DNA from: Flectobacillus major DSM 103
Lineage (GTDB): Bacteria; Bacteroidota; Bacteroidia; Cytophagales; Spirosomataceae
Direction: 5' to 3'
Assembly: GCF_000427405.1 (NCBI RefSeq)
Contig: NZ_KE386491.1
Coordinates: forward strand, 4,659,333-4,723,332
Length of the DNA stretch: 64,000 nt
Position numbers and translations under genes: made by a program. Of this stretch, positions 20,838 through 29,121 are shown in pieces. Under the pieces are notes generated by a model. It saw only the letters and a program-made list of their open reading frames with translations, did not search any database and had not been told where the DNA came from. Each line of letters starts with the position of its first letter. Positions within the stretch are counted from its first letter, which is position 1.

Positions 20838-23654
20838 TTAGAATTTGTAATTGACACCAATCGTTGAAGTAGTACCACGCTTGAATTTTCTAAACACATC
20901 GTCTTGGCTGGTATTAATTGTTTTATCGTTGTTGGTATCGTTATAAAATCTGAATGGTTGGTTCAACAAATCTTGAATACCCACCTTTACTTCGATATGC
21001 TTGCCAAAGCCTTTGGTAAGATTTAGGTCGATTACATTTCTTGGCATTTCGTATACAGTAGGGAACACCACGCCATCGCCTACTAAAAAGATTCTTGAAC
21101 CTACTACGTTATAAAGGATATTGGCAGAGAAATCACGGTCGGTATCGTTATAATAAATACCTGCATTAATCAAATAAGGTGATTGTCCTTGAAGAAAACG
21201 ACTGTCAGATGATTGTCCGCTAAAGCCTGTTTTTACGTCCGAATCAATAATTGAAGCATTCAACAAAAGCGTGAGGTTATCAACAACCGACGAACCTGTA
21301 AGCCCTTTTAGCGATTTACGCATTTCTAATTCAAAACCCCTACTGAATGCTTTTTCGGCATTTCCAACCCCAAAAGCAATACCCGAACCAGCATTCAAAA
21401 TTCTAGCTTCGATAGGGTTGGTAAATTGTTTGTAAAAACCTGCAATCGAAATTACTTCTCCTTCCGATGGATAGAACTCATAACGGAGGTCATAGTTAGA
21501 AATCGTCGCTGTTTTTAATGCTGCATTACCAACACGTGTTACATCAAAGTTGAAGTCGTAATAAGGAAAAGGAGCTAATTCACGGAACTCAGGACGGTTT
21601 ACTGTTTGGCTAAATGCTGCACGAATTTGGTTTTTCTCGTTCAGCTTGTAAGAGAATGTAGCCGAAGGCAACCAGCTTAATAAAGGGCGGTCAACATTGA
21701 GTTTTTCGCCACTACCACGTTTTAGAGTTACTAATTGTTGGCGGTTTTGCTCGGCTCTAACACCCAACGATACATTGAATTTTGGTGTTAATGGAATATA
21801 AGCATTTACATAACCAGCGTACAATTCGTTGCGAGCTTTGTAGGCATCTTCATAGCCAGTACCTTCGTTGTAAAACAAGCCTGTAGGCGAAAGGTTAGCA
21901 GGGTTAAAGAACTGAGCAGGCGATTGAGTCAAAACGGCATCTCCTACATTATTGGCATTGACAATACCAAACCAACGAGCAGCAAAGCTACGGTCTTTTT
22001 TCTCTAAATAAGTACCAGCACGCAATTTGATAAACTCATTTTCGGCAGCATCAGCCTTGCCAATTTTATGTTCTACATCAACACGGCCAGAGATTACATT
22101 TTCGGTTAAAGAAGAGTAAAAACGAGCTGCCTGCTGTAATGTAGGGCTTTGCGATTGCTGAATATTAATGGTAAAAGGGTCGTTGCTACCAAGTGTACGG
22201 CTAGAAGTAAAGCGGCGGTTGTCGGGTTCTTGTCGATTGGTATAGCCATAGCCACCAGTCCATGTCAATTTTGTTATATCCGACAATTCGTGTGTACCAC
22301 TCAACTGTCCCGAATAAATACTCTTTTGCTCGTAAGTCATCGAGTAGTTTTGCAGTTCAATATTGTTGTTGTTATAGCCATTTCTCAAAACAGTTTCTTT
22401 TGAGCCTAATTGGTTAAACAAGTTACGGAATTCAATTTTGTTGGCTGGGTTGATAATCAAAGCCCAGTTTGACATAGCACCTACTCTTACGTTTTCAGAA
22501 TAAGCGTTATCGTTGTAGGCAAACTCTTTTTCGCTGGCTTTTGTACCAGCATTTTCGTTGTAAGCATAACGATAAAACTCGATGTTTGGGGTTCTTTGGT
22601 GAGTAAAGCTATAGTTCAATGAGTTGATAGTAGCAAGCTCTACATTACCAACTGCAAAGCGGCGAGTTAAACCTATGTTACCTCTGAAATCGGGCAAAAC
22701 ACTCAACGAACTTTGGTTGAAATATGTAGGTAATGCCTTGAATGCATCAATAACAGGTTGAGTATTAGCTCCTGCCAAGATTGTACCTGTACTAGGTAAA
22801 GAAGAAGGCAAAGAACGAAGACCGCTGTCAAAGCCTAGGAAGTCTGTACCGCTTCCTTTATACGTAGTAGCTGTTTGGAATGTTGTATTGCTACGGTGTC
22901 CTAGCGAAAAGCCTGCAGTAATAGTATTGCCATCTGGAATAGTCTTGGTATAGATTTTGATAACCCCTCCACCAAACTCACCAGGGAGGTCGGCCGAACC
23001 CGATTTGAAAATCAACATACGGTCGATTGCCGATGAAGGAATCAAATCGAAAGAAAAAGCCTTGGTATCTACCTCGGTAGAAGGTGTAATGGCATCGTTG
23101 AGCATAACGGTATTGTAACGTTCGTTCAAGCCACGTACAATCACGAAGCGGTCGTCTTGAATAGATACCCCTGGCACACGACGTACCACCGCCGAAGCGT
23201 CACGGTCTTGTGTTTTTTGGATTTGTTGTGCCGAAATCCCTACTGCGATTTGTTCTATTTTTTTAATTTCAGTAATTACCGAAACCTCTGTGCCTTTATT
23301 TTTAGTACCTCTTACTACCACAGCGTCGAGGGTGGTATTGGCTTCTGCAATACTGGTATTGATGACGGTAGTTTTGCCAGCTTCAACCCTAACATTTGAG
23401 ATAACTTTGTTGGTATAGCCAACAAACGAGAAAATAACAGTGTGAACCCCAGCAGGTACACGAGCCAATTCAAAATTACCTTGGAGGTCTGTTTGAGTAC
23501 CGATTTGAGTACCTTCTACTCTAACGGCTGTACCTAACATAGCCTCGTTAGTTTTGGCATCGGTGAGTGTTCCTTTGATGCTTCCTGTTTGAGCAAAAGA
23601 AACCAATGAAACCAATAAAAGGATAATTGAGCTGAGTAAAAATTTACGTTGCAT
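20838..23654 (-). CDS. TonB-dependent outer-membrane receptor
   Basis: 938 aa. Order: signal peptide, CarboxypepD_reg-like domain (residues ~25-110: GSIKGTLTDAKTNEAMLGTA), plug domain (~125-245: RVPGVSIQDDRFVIVRGLNER and GVIKIYTKTIPDG), then a 22-strand-type barrel ending in Phe. It imports a large or scarce ligand with energy from TonB/ExbBD. It lacks the SusC-type sequence environment (no SusD gene), and its partner is the downstream lipoprotein. Substrate not inferable. Confidence 0.92.
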   Translation of the reverse strand: MQRKFLLSSIILLLVSLVSFAQTGSIKGTLTDAKTNEAMLGTAVRVEGTQIGTQTDLQGNFELARVPAGVHTVIFSFVGYTNKVISNVRVEAGKTTVINTSIAEANTTLDAVVVRGTKNKGTEVSVITEIKKIEQIAVGISAQQIQKTQDRDASAVVRRVPGVSIQDDRFVIVRGLNERYNTVMLNDAITPSTEVDTKAFSFDLIPSSAIDRMLIFKSGSADLPGEFGGGVIKIYTKTIPDGNTITAGFSLGHRSNTTFQTATTYKGSGTDFLGFDSGLRSLPSSLPSTGTILAGANTQPVIDAFKALPTYFNQSSLSVLPDFRGNIGLTRRFAVGNVELATINSLNYSFTHQRTPNIEFYRYAYNENAGTKASEKEFAYNDNAYSENVRVGAMSNWALIINPANKIEFRNLFNQLGSKETVLRNGYNNNNIELQNYSMTYEQKSIYSGQLSGTHELSDITKLTWTGGYGYTNRQEPDNRRFTSSRTLGSNDPFTINIQQSQSPTLQQAARFYSSLTENVISGRVDVEHKIGKADAAENEFIKLRAGTYLEKKDRSFAARWFGIVNANNVGDAVLTQSPAQFFNPANLSPTGLFYNEGTGYEDAYKARNELYAGYVNAYIPLTPKFNVSLGVRAEQNRQQLVTLKRGSGEKLNVDRPLLSWLPSATFSYKLNEKNQIRAAFSQTVNRPEFRELAPFPYYDFNFDVTRVGNAALKTATISNYDLRYEFYPSEGEVISIAGFYKQFTNPIEARILNAGSGIAFGVGNAEKAFSRGFELEMRKSLKGLTGSSVVDNLTLLLNASIIDSDVKTGFSGQSSDSRFLQGQSPYLINAGIYYNDTDRDFSANILYNVVGSRIFLVGDGVVFPTVYEMPRNVIDLNLTKGFGKHIEVKVGIQDLLNQPFRFYNDTNNDKTINTSQDDVFRKFKRGTTSTIGVNYKF

Positions 23655-24033
23655 GTGCGTTGTTTTTTAATTCGGGTGTCTCGAAAAACTTGACGCTACA
23701 AAAGTATTATTAGAATATTACCTCATTATTGGTGAATTTTAAACAAACTGTTAAGGATTCTATAGTTTTGATAACATATAGTTAACATTAGAAATATAGA
23801 AGTAATATTTGCCATTATTTGGGTATTTTATTGCATAAAATGATGATAGACTGAGTTTTGAAATATATTTCGCCAATAATATTACCACAATAACAGTAAA
23901 ATGGAATTAAAGATATTTTAATGAAAAACATTAAATAAAGGCACAAAATCATTGTAAGTTTTCTTGATGCCCCCCAAATAAGTTTGGTATCATTATTGAA
24001 ATGTTTTGTCAATATCAAGTATCTCTAAAAATT
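23655..24033. promoter_or_regulatory. divergent intergenic region with TonB-receptor promoter element
   Basis: A/T-rich gap between the divergent TonB receptor and TPR genes. On the minus strand, TACTTTTG at 23700-23707 matches the TAnnTTTG -7 element and is well placed for the receptor gene. I see no other gene or repeat here. Confidence 0.4.
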
Positions 24034-25989
24034 ATGTCTAAGAAGAATAAAACGCCAAAAACAGAGCCGACCATCGCCAAGTCGGTTTCCTTTAAAGTAG
24101 TACCGCCCGCACAAGTACCCTCACAGCCCTTGCCTTTTCCTATCAAGATAGGAGTCAACCCAAGTGTTGTTATCTTGGTAATAGCCGTTTTTCTGGCCTT
24201 TGGAGGAGGTTTTGGTAACAAATTTGTTGAATGGGACGACCCTATTTATATTCTGGACAATACCTTAGTGAAAAACCCTTCAGGCCGTTAGTTAGAGGCT
24301 TGGCAAACCCATGTAGCCAATAACTATCATCCACTTGCTATGTGGTCGCTGATGCTAAATTCATCCTTGTCGGGCATAACTTCGGCCAAAGCGTTTATTA
24401 TTACCAACACGATTTTACATCTTGGCAATGTTTTGCTGGTATTTTGGCTAACAAGATTGTTGTTGAAAAAACCAGAAGATAAAATATTGCCTACTACAGG
24501 TAAATCCATTTTTATTGCTTTTGTAACAGCATTACTATTTGCTATTCATCCAATGCGAGTAGAGTCGGTTACGTGGGTATCCGAGCGGAAAGATGTATTG
24601 TATGCCTTTTTCTTTTTAGGAGCATTGATCAGCTATCTCAAGTACCAGTATACCACTACCCCCCCATATTTGTTTTATTGTTTTTTATTATTTGTGGCAT
24701 CTTGTTTTTCCAAAGGGCAAGCCGTGATATTACCAGTAGTATTATTACTTTTTGACTATTGGAACAACAGAACCATCCAGCTTAAAGTATTACTCGAAAA
24801 ACTTCCTTTCTTGGTGGTAGCTATAGTGTTTGGCCTTATCGCCATTGATATTCAAGGCGGAGGCAATCTAGGCGGGCTATTACACCCTGTAGCAGGCAGT
24901 GGTGTAGCTTTAAAGCCCGAAGGAATTAATTTTTCCAAACAAATTACTTATGCAGGTTACGGTTTTATGATGTATTGGGTACATCTGTTTTTCCCCGTAA
25001 ACCTTAGTCCAATGTATATGTTTTCGTCACCCAAAGCCTTTCATCCCGAATATATCCTTGGATTAGTAGTGATGTTAGTAATTGTGGCTTGGGGAATATA
25101 CTCGCTCAAACGCAATAAAGTCATAAGTTTTGGAATAGGCTTTTTTGTGATTACGATATTGTTGGTATTACAATTTTTACAAGTAGGAGGGGCTATCATG
25201 GCCGATCGATATACCTATTTGCCTTATTTTGGGCTATTTTTTATGATAGCCTTTGGAATAGCCCATTGGTCAGAACAACAAGATTTTCGACAAAAACTAG
25301 CAATAGGCTTGCTGGTAGTATGGTTAGCATTCTTTTTTGTGATGACCCGCAAGCAAGTAAGCATTTGGCAAAATACAGGAACATTGTTTACCAGAAGAAT
25401 AGAGTTATTTCCAGAAGATGACTATCGGGCATATTCGGTGGTAGCCAAATACATGGGCGAAGTAGACAATAACATAGAAGCCGTAATAGCATATAGTGAA
25501 AAAGCCATTGCTTTAGGTTACAAAGAAGATGCCGTACCGTGGGCAAACTTGGCTACAGCTTACGAAAAGAAAGGTGATTACGCCAAGTCGATTCAGTATC
25601 ATAATGATGTAGTACGGCTGTACCCTTCGGCCGACGCTTACCTGAACAGAGGTAATACATACCTCAACGCCCAGTTACCAGCCCAAGCATTGCCCGACCT
25701 TAGAAAGGCGTTAGCCATGCCCAATAATGCTCGAAAAGCCCTAACTATTGGCTCATTAGCAACAGCCCAGCTCAATGCTGGTCTGACAAACGAAGCTTTG
25801 GCCAATTATAACATTGCTATAAACCAATATGGCAGCACCAATGCCGAATACTACTATAATCGAGGGGTAGCACTCAACCAACTAGGAAAGGTAGATGCCG
25901 CCATAGCAGACATCCAAAAGTGTGTACAACTTCAGCCAAGCCATATCAAAGGCAATCAAGCCTTAGTATTATTGGGGGTAAAAAAATAG
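24034..25989 (+). pseudogene. TMTC-like membrane protein with TPR repeats, interrupted by an in-frame TAG
   Basis: The protein has a PMT/TMTC-like multi-spanning domain with the loop motif HPMRVESVTWVSERKDVLY, then C-terminal tetratricopeptide repeats (~residues 470-640). The start chosen gives MSKKNKTPKTEP. A TAG at 24289-24291 stops it after ~85 codons. The same frame then continues without a break through LEAWQTHVANNYHPLAMWS, which is the expected continuation. One base change would restore a 651-aa protein, so this is a recent nonsense mutation or a base error. The downstream part might still be translated from the ATG at 24340. Confidence 0.8.
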
Positions 25990-26179
25990 AATAAGCTTAT
26001 GATGAAAAAATAATAAGATTTTTTTTATTTTTTTTCAATGCTTACTAGTTGTTATTTTACACTGATAATGAATAGTTTACTGAACTATTACATAGCCATA
26101 ATTATTTTTTCTTGTATCAGTGATAGTAAAAGCCCTTGCATTATCAAAAAAAAGCAGTAGTTTTGCATCATAGAAACAC

Positions 26180-26253
26180 GGTTTGGTAGTTCAGCTGGTT
26201 AGAATACATGCCTGTCACGCATGGGGTCGCGGGTTCGAGTCCCGTCCAGACCG
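26180..26253 (+). tRNA. tRNA-Asp (anticodon GTC)
   Basis: A full cloverleaf: acceptor GGTTTGG pairs with CCAGACC (one G-T pair), D-arm AGTTCAGCTGGTTAGA, anticodon loop CTGTCAC with GTC at 26214-26216, and T-arm CGGGTTCGAGTCCCG. The last 14 bases belong to the 15-bp repeat found again 21 kb downstream, so this tRNA is the integration site of a mobile element. Confidence 0.96.
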
Positions 26254-26254
26254 C
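26240..26254. repeat. attL: 15-bp direct repeat in the tRNA-Asp 3' end
   Basis: TCCCGTCCAGACCGC covers the T-stem and acceptor 3' side of tRNA-Asp. An exact copy is at 47307-47321; flanking bases differ on both sides. This is the usual core of tyrosine-recombinase integration into a tRNA. Confidence 0.88.
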
Positions 26255-26282
26255 AAAAGCACTCAGAAATGAGTGCTTTTTT
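26255..26282 (+). terminator. tRNA-Asp terminator (island copy)
   Basis: AAAAGCACTC-AGAAAT-GAGTGCTTTTTT is a 10-bp stem with a T tail directly after the tRNA. It starts beyond the att core, so it was delivered by the island. Confidence 0.85.
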
Positions 26283-26334
26283 GGTTTTACAGCCATTTTA
26301 AGCGGTTTATGTCATGGTTCGTTTAGTATGTTTT

Positions 26335-26348
26335 AGCAAATCATAGCA
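26335..26348. repeat. 14-bp direct repeat, copy 1 (possible integrase arm site)
   Basis: AGCAAATCATAGCA lies between attL and the integrase gene. An exact copy is at 28467-28480. Placement around the integrase suggests an arm-type binding site or regulator site. Confidence 0.45.
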
Positions 26349-26429
26349 GATTTTTTGCTACCAGTTGTGATACCAAGTTTTTTCAAATAAATGACAGTAG
26401 GTTTACGGCATCAACTTAAACACATTGTC

Positions 26430-27611
26430 ATGAAAGTTCAATACACACTGGTTTTCAATCGTAAAAAAGACCTAGCAGCTAAAGGCAAAAGCCTAGTGCA
26501 AATTCAAGCTTATTTGGAAGGTGGTCGTAGATATTTTAGCACAAAACTATACCTTACCCAAAAAGAATGGGACTCCAAAAAGGCTACTTGTAAAGACCCG
26601 TATTTAGCAAAAGCGCTCAGAGACAGAGTTAGCGAGTTTGAGCAATTTGAAGTTGAATTTAGGGCTCTCAATAAACGATTTTCTTTATCAGATTTTGATT
26701 TCTTTTTGAATCCTTCCAAAAAACAAGTTCCAATTTCATTTACTCAGTTTTTTAAAAAGCAGCTTCAGAAGGAATCACATCTCAAAAAAGGAACGCTCGT
26801 AAATCAGGAAAATACGCTAAAAAAGCTCATTGAGTTTCAACATAATATTGCTTTTGAGGATTTAGACTACTGTTTCTTACAAGACTTTGAAATTTTTCTT
26901 AGAAATGAAAAGAAACTAAAAACGAATACAATTGAGAAGTATCATCGCCAGCTACGCAAGTACATTAATCTGGCTATTAAACAAGATCTACTTCCTATTG
27001 AGAAAAATCCTTATAGGCTGTTTAAGCTATCGAAAGAGGAGACCGACACACTTTTTCTTTTACCTGAAGAAAGAGATAAGATAGAGCAATTGAACTTCGA
27101 TAGTACACCTGAAGAAAAAGACCAACTAGAAATGGCAAGGGATATGTTCCTTTTTGCATGTTATACAGGTCTACGTTTTTCAGATTGTTACAACATGAAG
27201 AACTCTAGTATTAGCAAAACTAATCAAGGGTTATTACTAAAGTACAAGGCGCAAAAAACTGAGAAAATTGGTTACAAACCTCTGTACCTGCTTTTTGATG
27301 GAAAGCCACAAAAAATCATTTTGAAGTACTACTCTGGGAGTTCCGAAAAACGTGTTTTTAAGGGAATGACGAATACCAAAGTAAATAAATGCCTCAAGGT
27401 AATAGCCAAATTGGCTAGAATACCCAAAAAACTATATTTCAAGGCTTCAAGAGATACTTTTGGCACCTCTCTGTATATGTTATCTGGTGATGATAAACTC
27501 GTACAAAAGCAGTTGCAACATACAAAAAGAGAGCAAACTGATAAATACGTTCATCTAGTAGAACAAATTCAACATGAAGGACTACAAAAAATATTTAAAC
27601 CCTGCAAATAA
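26430..27611 (+). CDS. tyrosine recombinase / integrase of island 1
   Basis: 393 aa from the chosen ATG, which gives MKVQYTLVFNRKKDL; a start 13 codons earlier is possible. Order: N-terminal arm-binding domain, SAM-like core-binding domain (~90-190), catalytic domain. Catalytic residues visible: Arg in CYTGLRFSD, Arg in KASRDTFGTS (box II, with Lys where His is usual), and LQHTKREQTDKYVHL with the late His and the nucleophilic Tyr. It points away from the tRNA and would catalyse integration and excision at the 15-bp core. Confidence 0.9.
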   Translation: MKVQYTLVFNRKKDLAAKGKSLVQIQAYLEGGRRYFSTKLYLTQKEWDSKKATCKDPYLAKALRDRVSEFEQFEVEFRALNKRFSLSDFDFFLNPSKKQVPISFTQFFKKQLQKESHLKKGTLVNQENTLKKLIEFQHNIAFEDLDYCFLQDFEIFLRNEKKLKTNTIEKYHRQLRKYINLAIKQDLLPIEKNPYRLFKLSKEETDTLFLLPEERDKIEQLNFDSTPEEKDQLEMARDMFLFACYTGLRFSDCYNMKNSSISKTNQGLLLKYKAQKTEKIGYKPLYLLFDGKPQKIILKYYSGSSEKRVFKGMTNTKVNKCLKVIAKLARIPKKLYFKASRDTFGTSLYMLSGDDKLVQKQLQHTKREQTDKYVHLVEQIQHEGLQKIFKPCK

Positions 27612-27618
27612 CGTTCCC

Positions 27619-28407
27619 ATGATAGAAATTCTTGAAGGGAATAGATACAGTCCAGATCTTAACAAAACAGGTAAAAAGATTAGTATCAAACACTATCTTA
27701 ATACCTACCTTTTTCCTATTGGAGAAAACCATGAGAATAAGCCTCTATATCCCTTGTATTACCGAGTTATCTTTAACAGGCAATCTGTTAAAATCAAAAG
27801 CAATATAAATTTAGCATTACCTACAGATAGCTTTGATATAGAAAGCTTATCCGAGGAAAATAGCACTCTTATCTATCGTGAAGCACTTACACTTGTAAAT
27901 ATTATTAGTAAGATATATTGTAAGGTGAATGAAGAAACATTGAATCCATATTTTGCTTCAATGAAACTAAAGAGTAAGCTTGAGTTTGATATTAATCAAA
28001 TATTTAACGATTTTGACTATACCCAATACGAACTCCCTAATTTGGTAAAGCAGTTACTAATGAATGAAATTACCAAGTTTGCTGAAGCGAATGGTCAATC
28101 CAAATTAATTGAAGAGCTCAAGCAGTTTATCAAAATACCCTCCCCTTATCAACTTGTACAGTATCTTAAATCTCAAGACAAGATTTGGAAAAAAATTGAG
28201 GATAAAGTACCTATTCATATCTGGTTCTTCGATATTCATTATGCTAAATTTCTTATGTCAAACGAGAGCTACCAGAAACTAGGCGCCACTTTTACAGACC
28301 TAAAACATGATTTGCACTTCAGAGAATGTTTTATGAAGTTTTGTCATGAAGAGTCAATCGAAATTGATCTTTATGACTTAACACAATCACTTGAAGATAT
28401 TATGTAG
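27619..28407 (+). CDS. hypothetical protein following integrase
   Basis: About 262 aa, mostly alpha-helical, with no motif I recognise. The C-terminal third is rich in aromatic and acidic residues (IHIWFFDIHYAKFL, HFRECFMKFCHEES). The start is uncertain: the chosen ATG avoids a 38-base overlap with the integrase, while an in-frame ATG at 27574 overlaps it. It lies between the integrase and a strong terminator, so it may be an integration accessory factor. That role is inferred from position only. Confidence 0.6.
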   Translation: MIEILEGNRYSPDLNKTGKKISIKHYLNTYLFPIGENHENKPLYPLYYRVIFNRQSVKIKSNINLALPTDSFDIESLSEENSTLIYREALTLVNIISKIYCKVNEETLNPYFASMKLKSKLEFDINQIFNDFDYTQYELPNLVKQLLMNEITKFAEANGQSKLIEELKQFIKIPSPYQLVQYLKSQDKIWKKIEDKVPIHIWFFDIHYAKFLMSNESYQKLGATFTDLKHDLHFRECFMKFCHEESIEIDLYDLTQSLEDIM

Positions 28408-28425
28408 ATTTTCATACATCCACAG

Positions 28426-28458
28426 AAAGCCCTTAGAATACTGATTCTAAGGGCTTTT
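28426..28458 (+). terminator. intrinsic terminator after integrase operon
   Basis: AAAGCCCTTAGAAT-ACTG-ATTCTAAGGGCTTTT is a long perfect hairpin with a T-rich end, 19 bases after the stop codon. Confidence 0.85.
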
Positions 28459-28466
28459 CATTTGAT

Positions 28467-28480
28467 AGCAAATCATAGCA
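28467..28480. repeat. 14-bp direct repeat, copy 2 (possible arm or operator site)
   Basis: Second exact copy of AGCAAATCATAGCA, upstream of the HTH gene. See the copy at 26335. Confidence 0.45.
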
Positions 28481-28557
28481 AAAAATATATCCAAATATGT
28501 TGTAATACTTACAACATATTTTATTAGTATTGCATTGTATTTAAAAACAATGTTACC

Positions 28558-28854
28558 ATGCCTAGAACAAGTCGTACAAAAGTTCATCTAAGCGATGACA
28601 CAATTTACATTCTGAAAGAATTTGAAAAGAAGATTTCGCACCTTGAATCAATTATCACAGCGCAAACAAAACAACCTTCTTCTATTCCTGAAGTACTTCA
28701 ACCATCAGAGGTTTGTACCAAAATGGGATGGTCGAGATCTAAGTTTGAACAATTTAAACGGGAGGGACTATTCAGAACATTTAAGATAGGTGGTAAAGTC
28801 TACGTCTATACTTCAGATATTCTAGCTCTTTTTCCTGAAGGATTCTTTCATTGA
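28558..28854 (+). CDS. HTH DNA-binding protein, excisionase-like
   Basis: 98 aa. The N-terminal half is a helical stretch (LSDDTIYILKEFEKKISHLES). The C-terminal half has a winged-helix, MerR/excisionase-like motif: PSEVCTKMGWSRSKFEQFKREGL, then KIGGKVYVYTSDILALF. Proteins of this type accompany Bacteroidota integrative elements as excision factors or regulators. An equivalent gene (57297-57638) sits at the same backbone position of the second accessory region. Confidence 0.72.
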   Translation: MPRTSRTKVHLSDDTIYILKEFEKKISHLESIITAQTKQPSSIPEVLQPSEVCTKMGWSRSKFEQFKREGLFRTFKIGGKVYVYTSDILALFPEGFFH

Positions 28855-28875
28855 AGTATTTGACTTTAGGCATAA

Positions 28876-28906
28876 AAAAACCGATATGCGTGAACATATC
28901 GGCTTT
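28876..28906 (+). terminator. hairpin after HTH gene
   Basis: AACCGATATG...CATATCGG with only CTTT after it follows the HTH gene. It is a good stem but a weak T tail, so termination is likely rather than sure. Confidence 0.55.
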
Positions 28907-29121
28907 GATAACTTAAAGCAAATTGAATTTTAAATTCCCACACAAAATTATGTATTTTTTGCTAATTACGACACTCCATACAATTATGGAGCAGCTATTC
29001 TTTTGCCTTAACATTAGGCGCTTACTTCTAATTTCCTACAGCTCCTATGTAGGTCAATATCTTCTAAATGCTCCATACTCAAGAGTATATCAAACTTTAT
29101 TTCCCTAACCTCTAAGAACTT

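Noticed and set aside
28923..29108. Plus-strand 61-codon ORF upstream of the primase-helicase
   Set aside because: Low-complexity hydrophobic sequence with no motif, a minus-strand ORF over the same bases, and no clear start context; treated as leader sequence.
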